Assembly: GCF_000417875.1 (NCBI RefSeq)
Contig: NW_006920880.1
Span: 254,260-318,259, forward strand
DNA: 64,000 nucleotides
Origin: Pseudozyma flocculosa PF-1
Lineage: Eukaryota; Basidiomycota; Ustilaginomycetes; Ustilaginales; Ustilaginaceae
Reading direction: 5' to 3'
Shown: positions 12,539 through 23,828 of the stretch, one piece after another
Layout of the letters: each line of letters begins with the position of its first letter
Position numbering within the stretch: the first letter of the stretch is position 1
Notes under the pieces: generated by a model
Seen by the model: the letters and a program-made list of their open reading frames with translations, nothing else
What the model was told of the DNA's origin: nothing
The model's database searches: none
Translations under genes and position numbers: made by a program

Positions 12539-15500
12539 ATGTCCGGCTCCAACTGGCCTGGATCCAATGGCACCGACGCCCAAGCCATGTTCGACCAGGG
12601 CAACAACGAAAACGTCTTCCGGAGCACGAGCTACCTCGGCCAGGGCGGCGGAGCTGGTGGGAGCACGATGGCGCCGCCCCCGCCCGGCATGACGGGCGAT
12701 GGCGGCATGCCCTCGCTCTACCGCCGGCCTACACACGAGGAGATATCTGCGGTTCTCTCGCAGTACGCGCCCGGCCCATCAAACAACGGAGGCAATGAAG
12801 GCGGAGGTAACGGCGGTACCGGCAATCACAACGATGGCACCAACGGCCAGCCGCGGCCGCCCATGTTTGCTCATCCCTCCCAGATGTCGATGCAGTCGCA
12901 GGCCTCGGGGGGCATCCCCATGGGTCAGAACAACGGCAGCGGCATGGCTGACGACGTGGCACAACGAGCTGCCAGCAACGGTCAATTTGCCGCGAACCAA
13001 GGAATGAGCCTGGACCCGGCAGCGGCCGCTGCCGCGGCAGCAGCCTACGGCCACCTTGGCTACGGTAACGCGGGGCCGGCCGCAGGGCCCGACCCAAGAC
13101 GGCAACCATCGACCGGCGCTGAGCAGAAGGACCCTACGGGCGGGCAGGGCGGAGCGGGCGGACAACTCCATGGGATGGCATCGGGGCCCGAGATGGGCAT
13201 GATGCAGGGCTTCAACCCAACGGCACCGAACCAGATGCCGATGGCCGGAGGCTTCCTTCCAGCCTACCCGGTGCAGGGCGGCAACGCTTTCGACGGAGCG
13301 GGATCGGGCATCGGTCATGGCGGTGCCGGCGATCCGATCGCCAACGACGACTTTGGGCCTGGCAAAAAGCGGCGAATGACCTTTGGCGGCCAGTTCCAAC
13401 CCGGAGGGAGCCCGCCCAAGCCTGCCATGATGCAGCACGACAGCTCGGCCAGCATGATGCACGACTACAGCAGCATCAAATCGACACCCGTGGGCCGCGC
13501 GCCGGGCCCGGACGTACCACAGCACCTTCTCCACCACCTGCCTACGCGGCCCCCCCTGCTGCACCGCAGGTCGAGGAGCGGTTCCGAGCTGGCGGGCAAC
13601 ATGCCGGGCTTCCGGGGCGGGATGAGCTACGACGGCTTCTCGGACATTCACAGCTTCCACGGCCCCGGCGGGCCGGGTCAGGCCGCCCCGGTGTTTCTCT
13701 CTTCGCACTCGCACCAGGCCTCGTTCACTCGCGGCGGACCCCTGCCCCCGTCGGCGCTCGGCGGACACGCCGCCAGCCATCCGCCCGGTCTCGGCAGCCA
13801 GATCCTCCGAGGAGTCGACGTCAGCGCCAGCGGGTCCTCGGCAGCCTCGGACTTCACCAAGCGCAAGGGCTGGACCGGGAGGGTCGTCGAGGAGCTGCTC
13901 GACTTTGTCCACGTGCTGGATCCCGATGGCGTCATCCTCTTCGCCAGCCCGAGCGCCTACAGCTTGACCGGCTGGACCAGCGAGGAGCTGCGCGGGAGAA
14001 AGCTGATCGAGGTGAGTAGGGAGTCGTTGGTGATGCGAGCCGTCATCCGCCAGAGGTCCGAGAAGGATGCTGAGCCTCCCGTTCCATGCCCGTCTCTGTG
14101 CCCACTCTGCAGTTCATCCACCCGCAGGACGTACCCTCGGTAGAGCGCGAGATCGATCGCATGCGCCAGAGCAACGGCGAGCTGCTGACCTACTACCGCT
14201 TCAAGACCAAGCCAAAGTCGTTCTCCGCCCCCGGGTCCGGAGACAAGGGCGATTCGGCCGAGGGCGCGTCCAGCGGCGCCGGCGACGACGAAAAGGACCG
14301 CGACAAGGGCGACCAGGAGTATGCCGAGGCCCTGACGCGCGACGGCGAGTACGTCGTGTTTGAGGCGTCGGGCCATCCCTACTACCCGCCCAAGCCCCTC
14401 GTGATGCCGGCCAACGGCGCTCAGGAAGGCGACGAGGCCGACGGCGCGGATGCTCAGAAGGAAGCTGGCGCGGCCGAGGGCAGCTCGGGCGAGGCCAACC
14501 CCAACGCTGGTGCCGCTGCCGCCGCTGGCGATCTCAAGTCAGAGAGCATGACGCACTCGGCGTCTGGGTCCAAGCAAAGCAGCAACTCGCAGTCGCAGTC
14601 GCTCGATACGCCAAGCGAGGCTAGCAGCCTGAGCCGCGGGGCCCTGCAGTGCTTCTTCTGCTCGTCGCGCCCATACCCGAGCAAAAATACCAGCATGCTC
14701 GACTCGTTCCTCGAGTTGAAATTGGAGAACGAAAAGCTGCGCCTGCTCATCGCCGACATGGACCTCACCGGGCCGGACAATGACGCGGAGAGGGCCAACT
14801 TCACCGCCGCCTACCACCCGGATCTGCTCAAGCAGGAGCTCGAAGGCGAAGGGGGCCCTTTCCGGGATGGCGTCAACCCAATGTTCGGCACCGCCTTCCT
14901 GCAACAGGGGCAGCCAGGCCAGCAGCCAGGCGCCCAACAGCAGCAACAAGACCCGCGCTTCCCGCAGTCGGGCGCATTCGGTCCCGGCACGGCTGGTGGC
15001 GCGACGAGGCACAACTCGCTCGGCTCGCACCCGACCAGCCCGACGATGCGAAGCGGTCCAGCAGAGGATCTGCTCGCGAATGTCGTCGGTACCGGCAACG
15101 ACTCGGACGACGAGGCCACCAGCCCCACGACTGCCAGTGGTGCTGCTCCTTCTGGCTCGCAGGGCCTAATCGACGAAGCTCGTCGCAAGAAGGTGAGCAC
15201 AAGGCCGCTTCTCGCTCGAGTCCCTGCCGCTGCGAAGCATCATGATTGGCTGACTCGAGCTTCTCGTGCGTCTCCTTCTGCGCCCCGTCTTGCCACTGAC
15301 AGAAACCCAAGCAGGACGATGGCGACCACGTCTGCACCGACTGCGGCCGCGTCGATTCGCCCGAGTGGCGCAAGGGACCGCTCGGTCCCAAGACGCTTTG
15401 CAGTGAGTTCTGTCGCGTGCTCCTGCCGCGGCCTCGCCGCAGCCATCTGACGTTTGCTTCGTGACGGTACCCCTCTCCTGCACTCGCAGACGCCTGCGGC

Positions 15501-15809
15501 CTGCGCTGGGCCAAGAAGATCAAGCGCAAGGGCGGGGATCCGACAATGGCCGGGATGCTTGTCCAACCCCCGGGCGCCCCTCAGCAGCTCCTTGGCCACG
15601 GCCACCCGCTCCAGCACTCGTTCGGCCGGGCTCCCGATGGCTCGATACCGCCGGGCATGGCCATGGGACCCCCTGGATCGATCAACGTCGCCGGCATGGG
15701 CGTCGGGCAGCCAGGCATGATGCCTACCTCGCCCATCTTTGCCACGCGCCCTTCGTTCGACGAGGGTTCCGGCCATGGACACGGGCATGGCCATGGTCAG
15801 GGTCCCTGA
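12539..15809 (+). CDS. wc-2: White Collar-2-type GATA/PAS transcription factor
   Basis: Four exons (12539-14011, 14113-15192, 15303-15402, 15490-15809) encode about 990 aa. The first in-frame ATG is 12539. The N-terminal 430 residues are Gly/Asn/Met-rich low complexity. A PAS fold spans about 455-540 ([20 protein letters not shown], then [21 protein letters not shown] across intron 1). A Cys-containing and coiled segment follows near 700-740. A GATA finger sits at residues 862-887 (CTDC, 18 residues, CNAC) split by intron 3, followed by [11 protein letters not shown]. It ends in a Met/Pro/Gly/His tail. Family role: WC-2 pairs with the LOV photoreceptor WC-1 to bind DNA and drive blue-light genes. 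It is far longer than the Neurospora protein, mainly from low complexity. The exon-3 acceptor could alternatively be 12 nt later. Confidence 0.93.
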
Positions 15810-16323
15810 TCCAAGATCGGCACAGCAGGCTCACATACTTCCTGTGGCCCTGATCCGCATCTCGCTACCCTCGAGATGGTCTCCAAGAACCTCTTCTCCT
15901 CTGACACCTTTGCTCCTCTTTTTTTATTTCGGGCCTCTTCGTATCTCTCTGGGCGTTCGTCTTTCGTCGTTGCCTTGCCGCCGGCCGATCGACGGGTCCG
16001 GCGGCGTGCCAACTCGCTTCCGGCTCCCTTGGCGCCCCTCCCTTGATCCTCTCTCCCTCTGCCGCACTCGCACGCGCATGCGCTCGTGCTCGCTCCTGCC
16101 ATATCCTCGTCATGCCCCCCGATTGCTACCCGACCACCACAACTGTATCCCGTAGCCTCAAGGTCGCCCTTCTTAACCGTCTCCTGATTATACACGCATC
16201 CACGGACCCTTAAGCAAGCCACAAGACGGGATCATTGTCGCCGCCACTCTCTCTCTCTCTCTCTCTCNCTCTCTCTCTCTCTCTACGTCTCTCGTCGTCT
16301 CGTCTCTCTCTCTCGTCTCTCTC

Positions 16324-16343
16324 NNNNNNNNNNNNNNNNNNNN
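16324..16343. other. assembly gap (20 N) inside CT/TACC repeats
   Basis: Twenty N residues within low-complexity sequence, with a further single N at 16268. The true length of the repeat here is unknown. Confidence 1.
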
Positions 16344-16420
16344 ACCGTACGTACCTACCTACTACCGTCCTCCTACCTACCGTACCGTACCGTACCTACC
16401 TACCTACCTACCTACCGTAC

Positions 16421-16545
<125 letters not shown>

Positions 16546-17279
16546 TCTCTCTCTCTCGCGCGCTCTCTCTTTCTCTCTCCCTCCTTGTCTCTTTCTCTTC
16601 CGCCTCGCCCCTTCTCTCTCTTCATTTCCTTGGCCGACTCTCTGTCCTCCTCTTTTCCTCTTTGTCTTTCTTTTTTCTTCCTCCTCTCCTGCCTCGTCGT
16701 CGCGCTCACTGCCCATATGGCTTGTCGCCTCTGTACCACCTTAATGGCCTCCTGCGAGTGAAAGGATCCGAATGCCGCTCCCGTATGCTGTTGCGTTGTT
16801 CCTGCGGCGTTTCGTGACTGCGCGCCCGGCTCACGGCACGGCCAGGCTGAAGCGGGGAGGCGTACGTGGGGCGGGCGGCTGAAAGATGATCCGGGCGCCG
16901 GACCCTTTTTTGCTTCGTCTGGCGACCCGCGGCGGGCGTCTCGATGGCCGTTCGGCAGTCGCGGAGGTTGCCCCACAATTCGGACTTGGTCAGGGCACCG
17001 GTTGGCTGGCAGCCCGCCCGCCCGCCCGCCTTCGGACCTCTTCTTCCAGCCCCACCTTACTCTGCTGACCGCCGCCGCCGTCCTCGACAAGCAAGACGCA
17101 AGCAAGCAAGCAAGCAACCGGGCATCAGTACTACGATTCTTATTACTGGCCTTCTTCAGCACCACCTCCACCACCGCCGCCACCACATCGACGCCCCAGA
17201 CCACTTCGCAGACGCAACCCATTCCTGACCTGCCCCTGTGCTCTACCCGACCGCCACCACTACCACCAACACCACCGAC

Positions 17280-18524
17280 ATGGCCTTCCGAAGCAGCCCG
17301 GCCGTTCAACAGGGCCTCTCGAGCCTCTTGCAGAAGCGTGCCGATGACGTCGTCTTTACCACGGCGCTGCGGACGCCCATCGCCCGCATGAAGAAGGGCT
17401 TCAAGGACGCCTACCCCGAGGAGCTCCTGGCGCACGTCCTCCGGCGCACCCGCGAACGCCTCGAGTCGCGCGGCGTCGACAAGAGCATCATCGAGGATAT
17501 CTGCACCGGCACCGTGCTCATGGAGCTCGGCGGCGCCAAATCGGGCAGGATGGCGGCGCTTCACGCCGGCATGCCCGTCACGTCGGCCTACAAGTCGGTC
17601 AACCGCCAGTGCGCCAGCTCGCTGCAGAGCATCACCGACATTGCCAACGCCATCAAGGTCGGCGAGATCAGGTGCGGCGTCGCCGCGGGAGTCGAGAGCA
17701 TGACGCGCAACTACGGCTCGAGGGCCATCCCCGTCGACCTCAGCCCAGACTTTAAGAGCAGCCCGGTGCAGGACGCCGTCGACTGCATCATGCCCATGGG
17801 CGAGACGAGCGAGCGCGTGGCCGAGCGGTGGAACATCGGCAGGCAGAGGCAGGACGAGTTTGCGGCCATCTCGCACCTCAAGGCCGACGCGGCCCAAAAG
17901 GACGGCCGGCTCGCCTCGGAGATTGAGCCCATCGAGGTCCGCTGGGTCGACGACGAGACGGGCAAGCAGACGACCAGGCTCATCAGCCACGACGAGGGCA
18001 TCCGCGCCGGCACCACGGCCGACAAGCTGGCCAAGCTCAAGCCCGTCTTCCGCGAGAATGGCTTCAGCACCGCCGGCAACTCGTCGCAGGTCAGCGACGG
18101 CGCCGTCGCCCTCACCATGGCGCGCCGCGACGTGGCCGAGGCGGCGGGCATGGAGATCCTCGGCCGCTGGGTAGGCACCGCCACCATGGGCGTCAGGCCC
18201 GACGTCATGGGCATCGGTCCGGCATTTGCCGTGCCCAAGCTGCTCGAGCGCTTCCAGCTCAAGGCCGACGACATTGACCTGTGGGAGCTCAACGAGGCCT
18301 TTGCCTCCCAGGCCCTCATGGTCATCGACACGCTCAAGCTCGATATGGCAAAGGTCAACCCAAAGGGCGGCGCCATCGCCCTCGGTCACCCGCTTGGCGC
18401 CTCGGGCGGCCGACTCGTCACCAGCCTCCTCTCGGAGCTCCGCAGGACCGGGCAGCAGGTCGGCGTCGCCACTCTCTGCTGCGGCACCGGCTACGGCAAG
18501 GCCAGCTTGATCATCGCCGAGTGA
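17280..18524 (+). CDS. 3-ketoacyl-CoA thiolase (acetyl-CoA C-acyltransferase, peroxisomal-type)
   Basis: Single exon, 414 aa, first ATG at 17280. The thiolase fold is evident: nucleophile Cys111 in NRQCASSLQ, GVESMT, the NEAFA segment, His370 in GHPLGASGGR and Cys400 in CCGTGYGKA. The sequence is closest in style to the Pot1/ACAA1 long-chain thiolases that close each beta-oxidation cycle by splitting 3-ketoacyl-CoA with CoA. However, I see neither a PTS1 at the C terminus (it ends IIAE) nor an N-terminal PTS2 nonapeptide, so its compartment is uncertain. Translating past the stop does not reveal a cryptic PTS1. It converges on the Fyv7-like gene, 192 bp away. Confidence 0.93.
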   Translation: MAFRSSPAVQQGLSSLLQKRADDVVFTTALRTPIARMKKGFKDAYPEELLAHVLRRTRERLESRGVDKSIIEDICTGTVLMELGGAKSGRMAALHAGMPVTSAYKSVNRQCASSLQSITDIANAIKVGEIRCGVAAGVESMTRNYGSRAIPVDLSPDFKSSPVQDAVDCIMPMGETSERVAERWNIGRQRQDEFAAISHLKADAAQKDGRLASEIEPIEVRWVDDETGKQTTRLISHDEGIRAGTTADKLAKLKPVFRENGFSTAGNSSQVSDGAVALTMARRDVAEAAGMEILGRWVGTATMGVRPDVMGIGPAFAVPKLLERFQLKADDIDLWELNEAFASQALMVIDTLKLDMAKVNPKGGAIALGHPLGASGGRLVTSLLSELRRTGQQVGVATLCCGTGYGKASLIIAE

Positions 18525-18716
18525 AGCGGGCTCGGCCCTATACCCGCGCGCACAGACAGACACGTTTGCACAGAGCACGCCGGGGATAGAGAGAGGAGTG
18601 GAGGGAGGCGCTCTCGCCTGTATGTAGCTGGCCAGGCAGCCTCCGGGGTATATTCATGAGGACAACAACAACGACCAGATAGACACGACACGGGGATGAG
18701 CTACGTCCGTCGGGCT

Positions 18717-19469
18717 CTACTGCTGGCCCCGCTTGATCTTGTTGAGCATCACTTCCATCCTCGCCGAGAGGTCCGGCTGGCCGCGCTTCTGGCCCTCGCG
18801 GCTGGCGCTCTTCTTGTTCCAGAGCTCCTTGTTGCGCGCCCGGTCGGCCAGCTTCTCCTCCTTTGTCCGCGTGTCGACGGGCTTCTTGCTCGACGCATCC
18901 TCCACGGGCGCAGGTTGCTTGGGCTTGGCGACGGGGTGCGGCAGGGGCTTGTGCTTCCTTTGCCTCTGATCCGGCCGCGCGGTGCTGGCCTCTTTCCCGT
19001 CACGGCGCGGTGCTGATCTCGAGGCAGAGGCGGCGGTCGAGGGACCGTCGTCGTCCGACGTCTGCGGCGGCGGAGGACCGGCCCTGGAGCGTGCGCGCTT
19101 CTCTGCCTCGGCGAGAAAGTCGATCTCGTCGTCGTCGGGCGCGAACCTGCCCCCGGGAACAAAGACGGCGTCCGGATCGTCGTTGCCACCATCGTCGTCG
19201 GCACCGCCGTCATCTCCGCGACCGCGGTGATCTGGACGCTGCGGTGCACCTCCTTCGCGCTCGAGCTGCTTGTAGTAGGCCTTCTTGACCTTGGCCTTGT
19301 GGATGAGCTCGGCCTTTAGCTTCTTGGCCTTGCCGAGGTAGGCGCCGTCGGGTAGGTTGGTCGGTCCCACCTTGAATCCGCCGGCCTTTTTGGGTCGCGA
19401 GCCCGGAGCGGCATTGGTGCGGTGCTTGACGAGGCTGCGCTTGGTCTGGAGGGCTTTCTGCGAGGGCAT
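18717..19469 (-). CDS. Fyv7/TAP26-like rRNA-processing protein
   Basis: Single exon, 250 aa, ATG at 19469-19467 (the frame is open further upstream but has no ATG). Highly charged: N-terminal Lys/Arg-rich block ([15 protein letters not shown]), then [20 protein letters not shown], an acidic middle, and a C-terminal basic helix ([20 protein letters not shown]) ending [14 protein letters not shown]. The KAKVKKxYYKxLExEG pattern resembles the Fyv7/CCDC59 family, which acts in early 18S rRNA maturation in the nucleolus. The family call rests on that basic motif only, so it is moderate. Its start is 660 bp from eIF1, transcribed divergently. Confidence 0.6.
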   Translation of the reverse strand: MPSQKALQTKRSLVKHRTNAAPGSRPKKAGGFKVGPTNLPDGAYLGKAKKLKAELIHKAKVKKAYYKQLEREGGAPQRPDHRGRGDDGGADDDGGNDDPDAVFVPGGRFAPDDDEIDFLAEAEKRARSRAGPPPPQTSDDDGPSTAASASRSAPRRDGKEASTARPDQRQRKHKPLPHPVAKPKQPAPVEDASSKKPVDTRTKEEKLADRARNKELWNKKSASREGQKRGQPDLSARMEVMLNKIKRGQQ

Positions 19470-20129
19470 CGTGTCGGAACGAGGCGGCGACAGGGCGAGT
19501 GGCGAGGGAAGGTGGTCGTGAGGGAGGCCAGGGAAGAGTTGGCTAGACGCCAGAGGGGAAGGCGACACACCCAGCCAGCCAGCCAGCCGGCCAGCCAAAA
19601 GCGCCCACTTGAAATTTTCCAAGGTGGAGGCAAGGGCCGAGGCCTAACCTGCTGCTTTTTCTCGTGCGGAACTCGAGCTCGACTCAGCCGCAGGCGAACG
19701 GAATACAAATCCAGCCCGGCCGGCATTTCAAACCGCACGCACGCCTGCCCCTGCTACCCAGGGTTTTCAAATGGATCGGCGGTTTCGCAGGCGGCCGCTC
19801 TAAAACGAGGATCGAAGGCGAAGGCAGGTCCAAAGGGGCCGTCTTCTCTTACAAACGCCGCGCAGCCAAGAGAGGCCAGGCCACCAGGCGGCCGGGCCTG
19901 ACTGCGCAGCGCAGCGCGGCAGGGCGGGGGCGAAGCAGGTCGTCGGGCGAGCCTAGTCAACCTGGGCCTCCTCGCCGGGCCCGGCCTCCGCTCGCCACTC
20001 CATCATCTCTGTCTCCATCCCGACTTGACTCGACTCGACTCTCCCTCTTCCCTCCTCACCACTTCACCCCTTCACAAACACACAAACAAGGCTCGTACTC
20101 GGCCAACAAACGGGATCTCCTCTTAGCTT

Positions 20130-20772
20130 ATGAACGTTCAAAACCTCGCAGCCTACGGTGAGTCACCCGCCCCGCTGCCCTCCGCCCTGCCAGACCGTCT
20201 CAGCCGGTGGCGCTCAGGGCGCATTCAGATCCTCTCGCCACACCTGGACTCGTTACTGACCGCCTATACCCGCTGTCGCTGTTCCAACGCTCTCGATAGA
20301 CCCCTTCGCCGATCTCGGTGAAGAGCAAGTCAGACAGGAGGAGCAGGCTGCCAAGAAGAAGCAGCAGCAGCAGCAGAACTACGTCCACATCCGTGTCCAG
20401 CAGAGGAACGGACGCAAGACGCTCACCACGCTCCAGGGTCTTCCCAAGGGTGAGTGTGCGGCGCGGCGGCGCATCAGCGTCGCCACCATCGGCCGTTTCA
20501 TCTCGTCTTCCGAGAATTTTGACTGACACGTTTTGCCAACCACCCTCCCTCCTCCGACTCCGCGCGCTGCACCGTCTGTGACCGCCACAGAGTGGGACCA
20601 GAAGATGCTGCTGAAGGCCTTCAAGAAGGACTTTGCCTGCAACGGTACCATTGTCGAAGACGAGGAGCTCGGACAGGTCATCCAGCTCCAGGGCGACCAG
20701 CGCCAGAAGATCGCCGAGTTCCTCGTCACCGAGGGCATGCCCAAGAACGAGGTCAAGGTGCACGGTTTCTAA
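20130..20772 (+). CDS. SUI1: translation initiation factor eIF1 (SUI1)
   Basis: Three exons (20130-20157, 20300-20449, 20591-20772) encode 119 aa. The spliced product begins MNVQNLAAYDPFADLGEE and contains NYVHIRVQQRNGRKTLTTLQ, KKDFACNGTIVEDEE and IQLQGDQRQKIAEFL, ending VKVHGF. These are the conserved eIF1 segments almost residue for residue. A Lys/Gln run precedes the folded domain. Family role: eIF1 binds the 40S subunit near the P site, keeps the scanning complex open and enforces AUG selection. The first coding exon is only 28 nt, so gene finders may miss it. The protein is of normal family length. Confidence 0.97.
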
Positions 20773-21758
20773 AGCCCCGCCACCGCCACGCTCTCTGCGA
20801 CCGCATCTCGCCACCGGACACCTTGCTCCACCAGACCGACGTTGCGGCTCTCATGCCGGCGTAGCTACCAGCTGCCTCGGCTTCTCCTTCCCACCTTCCC
20901 GTCTTCCTACCTCTCACCCTCTTCCCAACACCCGCCCACTCTCCACCCTTCTCCTCTGGGTCTGAGGGCCTCTTCTCTCCTACGACACACGGCCACGTTC
21001 ACATGCGACGATGAACGCCGCGGTTCAGATCGGAGGACCCTCCCGCATCACTCTCGAAGACCTGATGAGCAGCTCCGGGCGCTCTAGGGTCACGACGGAC
21101 GGCGCGGCATCGACCAACACAGCGGCTCGAGCTCGACGACGAAGGGGCAGGCGACAGCAACATGCGACCGTGGTGCCTTCGGATCAAACTCCCGGCGACG
21201 GGCTGATGTCCTTGATGACGCGGACCTCGCACCCTTGCGCTGCTCCGCCGACGATCGAAAGTCAGCGCCGCAAGCGCCAGGAGTCCCGCGTTGCAAGTCA
21301 CCAGCGATGGCCCACGGCACGAGGCGCGCGATCCGGTTCGGGCATCGGACGGGGCGTATTCAGCTTCGCGGAGATGGTTCGCCCGCCGGAGCAGGATCCC
21401 CATCCTCCTGCGGCGGCGGCGGCGGCGGCAACGGCGGCTATCGACGACGACCGTCTGCCGCACCTTCTGCATCGCTAGCGCTCCATTCCGACATCCGCAT
21501 CGCCCTCAAGATCCCGCGTCTGTTTTTTGCATGGTTGATTCGGCATACCCCCTCCTCATCCGGCTCCACTATGTTTCCCCTCGATCCATCCATCCTTCCA
21601 TCCTCCCATGCACACACGGCTGCCTGTCTGTCCGCACCTAATCGCACGCATCTGACCACCCCCGCACAACTCGCTCGACAAGTCATCTGTGGCCTCGACT
21701 CGATTACAGACGCCCCGATGCGCTCGCTCGCGTGCCGCCGCCGCCGCTGCCGTACTGA
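20773..21758. other. intergenic, one unassigned 155-codon open frame
   Basis: 986 bp between eIF1 and the aprataxin stop. An ATG frame at 21011-21478 (+) encodes 155 aa with no recognisable domain and an Ala/Arg/Pro-rich composition. It could be eIF1 3'-UTR sequence or chance. Nothing else is evident. Confidence 0.4.
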
Positions 21759-23297
21759 TTACTTGGTCGCCTCTGGCTCGATCTCGGTCTCGCTGCCGCT
21801 GCCATCCTCGACCGGGTTGACAATCTCTGCCAGCTTCATCTTGGCTGCCGGCGGTACTGCCGGCGCCGATGCAGGCGGAGGGGGCGATGCTGCTTTCCTC
21901 TTCTGCCCCGTCGCCGTCGCAGTCGACGGCGCGGTCGCTGCTGCCTGACCGCTCGCCGTGGCGGTGACGGGCCTGCGGGTCTTCAGGTCCTGCCGCCACT
22001 GCTCGACGAGGTGGACCTTGAGCTCCGACAGGTACCGGAACGTCGACCCGTCGTAGTGCGAGACGAGCGGGCCCTTGAGGAGCGACTCGTAGTGCTTGTC
22101 CGGGTGCGGCAGCTGCGACGACGGGCCGCGCGAGGTTGGCGTCCAGAAGCAGAGGAGAAAGAGATGGTGAGTGATGGCTCCCTCGCGATGGCGGATCCAG
22201 ACGGGGTCTCACCTTCTTGCTCGGGATGTAGCTCTCCGCCTCGCGCAGGCTGAGCCAGAAGCCGTTGTCCGGGTGGAAGGACAGGTAGTGCTGTGCGGGC
22301 AGACGCCACGTCCCGCAAGGAAGCCGTCAATCTCCGAGCGCCCGGAGACAGGTCCGACTTCGACCCGGACAGACGCACCTTTTTGTTCTTGAGCCGGTCA
22401 GAGACGAGGTCCGACGAGATGACGTGCAGGTGGACAGTGTCCATGGAGGGGACGGCGTGGAAGCCTCGGTGGATGGTCCACTGCTTGCCGCCGTGGTCGC
22501 GGCGCATTCGCTCGCGCAGAAGCTCGACGACCCTGTCGCTAGCCTTGCGCAGGGCCTGGATCACCTCGGCGGCGTAGGGAGACGCCAGCAGTGTGCGCAG
22601 CGACTGGAGAGCCCCGACGGGGACCTCATTGCCGGACGAAAGGCCGGACGAGAGTCGACCGTTGGAGGTGCTCAGCTGCGGGATCTTGTGCGAGGGTCCG
22701 ATCGAAGATTCGAATGGTATGCGAGCTGAATGGGCGAGGAGACAGTAGTGGCGAGATACATCAGCGGTGAGGGCGAGCGGTGAGGACTAGCAAACGCGCC
22801 CACTCACGCAGCACCAGGGCATGATATTGAGCTTCGGCAAGACGAGGGACGGCAAGGACGATGGCGGGTCAGCTGCGGCGTCGACTCCGAGATGAGGACG
22901 ATACGGATGCTGCGAGGCGCACCTTTTGGATAGCTATCCCGGATGGATATCTGGGGTCGACGGAAGCGCGACGAGGAGTGTGTGTCAGCCATCCTGATCC
23001 CTCGAGGCCATCTCGTCATCTCGCACGACCTTGACAACTTACCGTCTTGTCGTCGTGGTCGAGCAGCACAAATGGCGGCAGATTGGCCTGCACAGGGATT
23101 GCCAGAGCATCGCTCGAAGCTGCGGCTTTCAGTGATTGTCTAACTGAAGCATCGTGGCGGCTCGATGCGGACGAGGCTGTGACGCTCACTGGGTTGACCG
23201 CCTTTGCGTAGCTGGTGAGGGCCGAGGTCCAATGCCTGGCTTCGCGGGCGGCTTCCCTCTTGACCCGCTCGACGGTAGCGCCTGGCTTTCCACACAT
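21759..23297 (-). CDS. HNT3: aprataxin-like DNA 5'-adenylate hydrolase (HIT family)
   Basis: Six exons (23297-23043, 22950-22923, 22872-22808, 22675-22379, 22290-22213, 22112-21759) join in frame to 358 aa. Visible features: HWTSALTSYAKAVNP near the N terminus, a HIT-domain first strand ending IRDSYPKA, RGFHAVPSMDTVHLHVISSD with the catalytic HLH, and LKNKKHYLSFH immediately after. These are the aprataxin/Hnt3 landmarks. Family role: removal of AMP from abortive DNA ligation intermediates in the nucleus. Oddities: the C-terminal zinc-finger position reads GPLVSHYDGSTF, so both Cys of the usual PLxCHxC are absent although the later His (LKVHLVE) remains. The first His of the HIT triad is Thr, which also varies in yeast. 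A Lys/Pro/Ala tail follows. The short 28- and 65-nt exons are inferred from phase. Confidence 0.85.
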
Positions 23298-23828
23298 GGT
23301 CGCAAAGATGTGTGATTGAATGTCGAGCGAGAGGTATGGATGTTACAACGGCGGAGATAGGGTGGCTGCGGGTGGCGCAGCGGTGGTCGTAAGGGAAGCT
23401 GAGGTCGACTGGCAAGGCCGAGCCAGCCAGGCCGCTCGCAAGGGGATGGGGGGAAAGGCAAAACGCTTGAAGCCAGCCAAAGTGGAGGTTGCTCGGTGTT
23501 GCCCGCCAGGCGGCCTGCCAGAGGCCACGCGCTTAACAAGCGTGGCAGGCCAGCCCAGCTGCCAAAAAATCTCGGCGCCGAGATCAACAGGCAAGCCCGG
23601 CAGGCCCACCTTTCACCCTTCAGGGGCCTGACCGGCCAGGCGAGACCAACAGGCCCAGCTGGCGCAGGCCACGCATGACCGGCAGGCAGGCAGGCAGACA
23701 TGACAAGAGCCCGCGCCTTCGGGCCGTTCCACCTTGCCTGGATCCAAACGATACCCCAGCATCCTCGATACCCATCGCACGTCCTCCTCGCCGCTGCCCG
23801 GACCGTTCTCTGCAAAACGACTGCCACC

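Noticed and set aside
18525..18660. stop-codon readthrough giving the thiolase a cryptic PTS1
   Set aside because: Translation past the TGA ends in VYS at the next stop, which is not a PTS1, and the TGA is not followed by CTA.
19470..19622. N-terminal extension of the Fyv7-like protein
   Set aside because: Open frame without an ATG (a TTG at its end); the Pro/Leu/Ser content looks like a leader.
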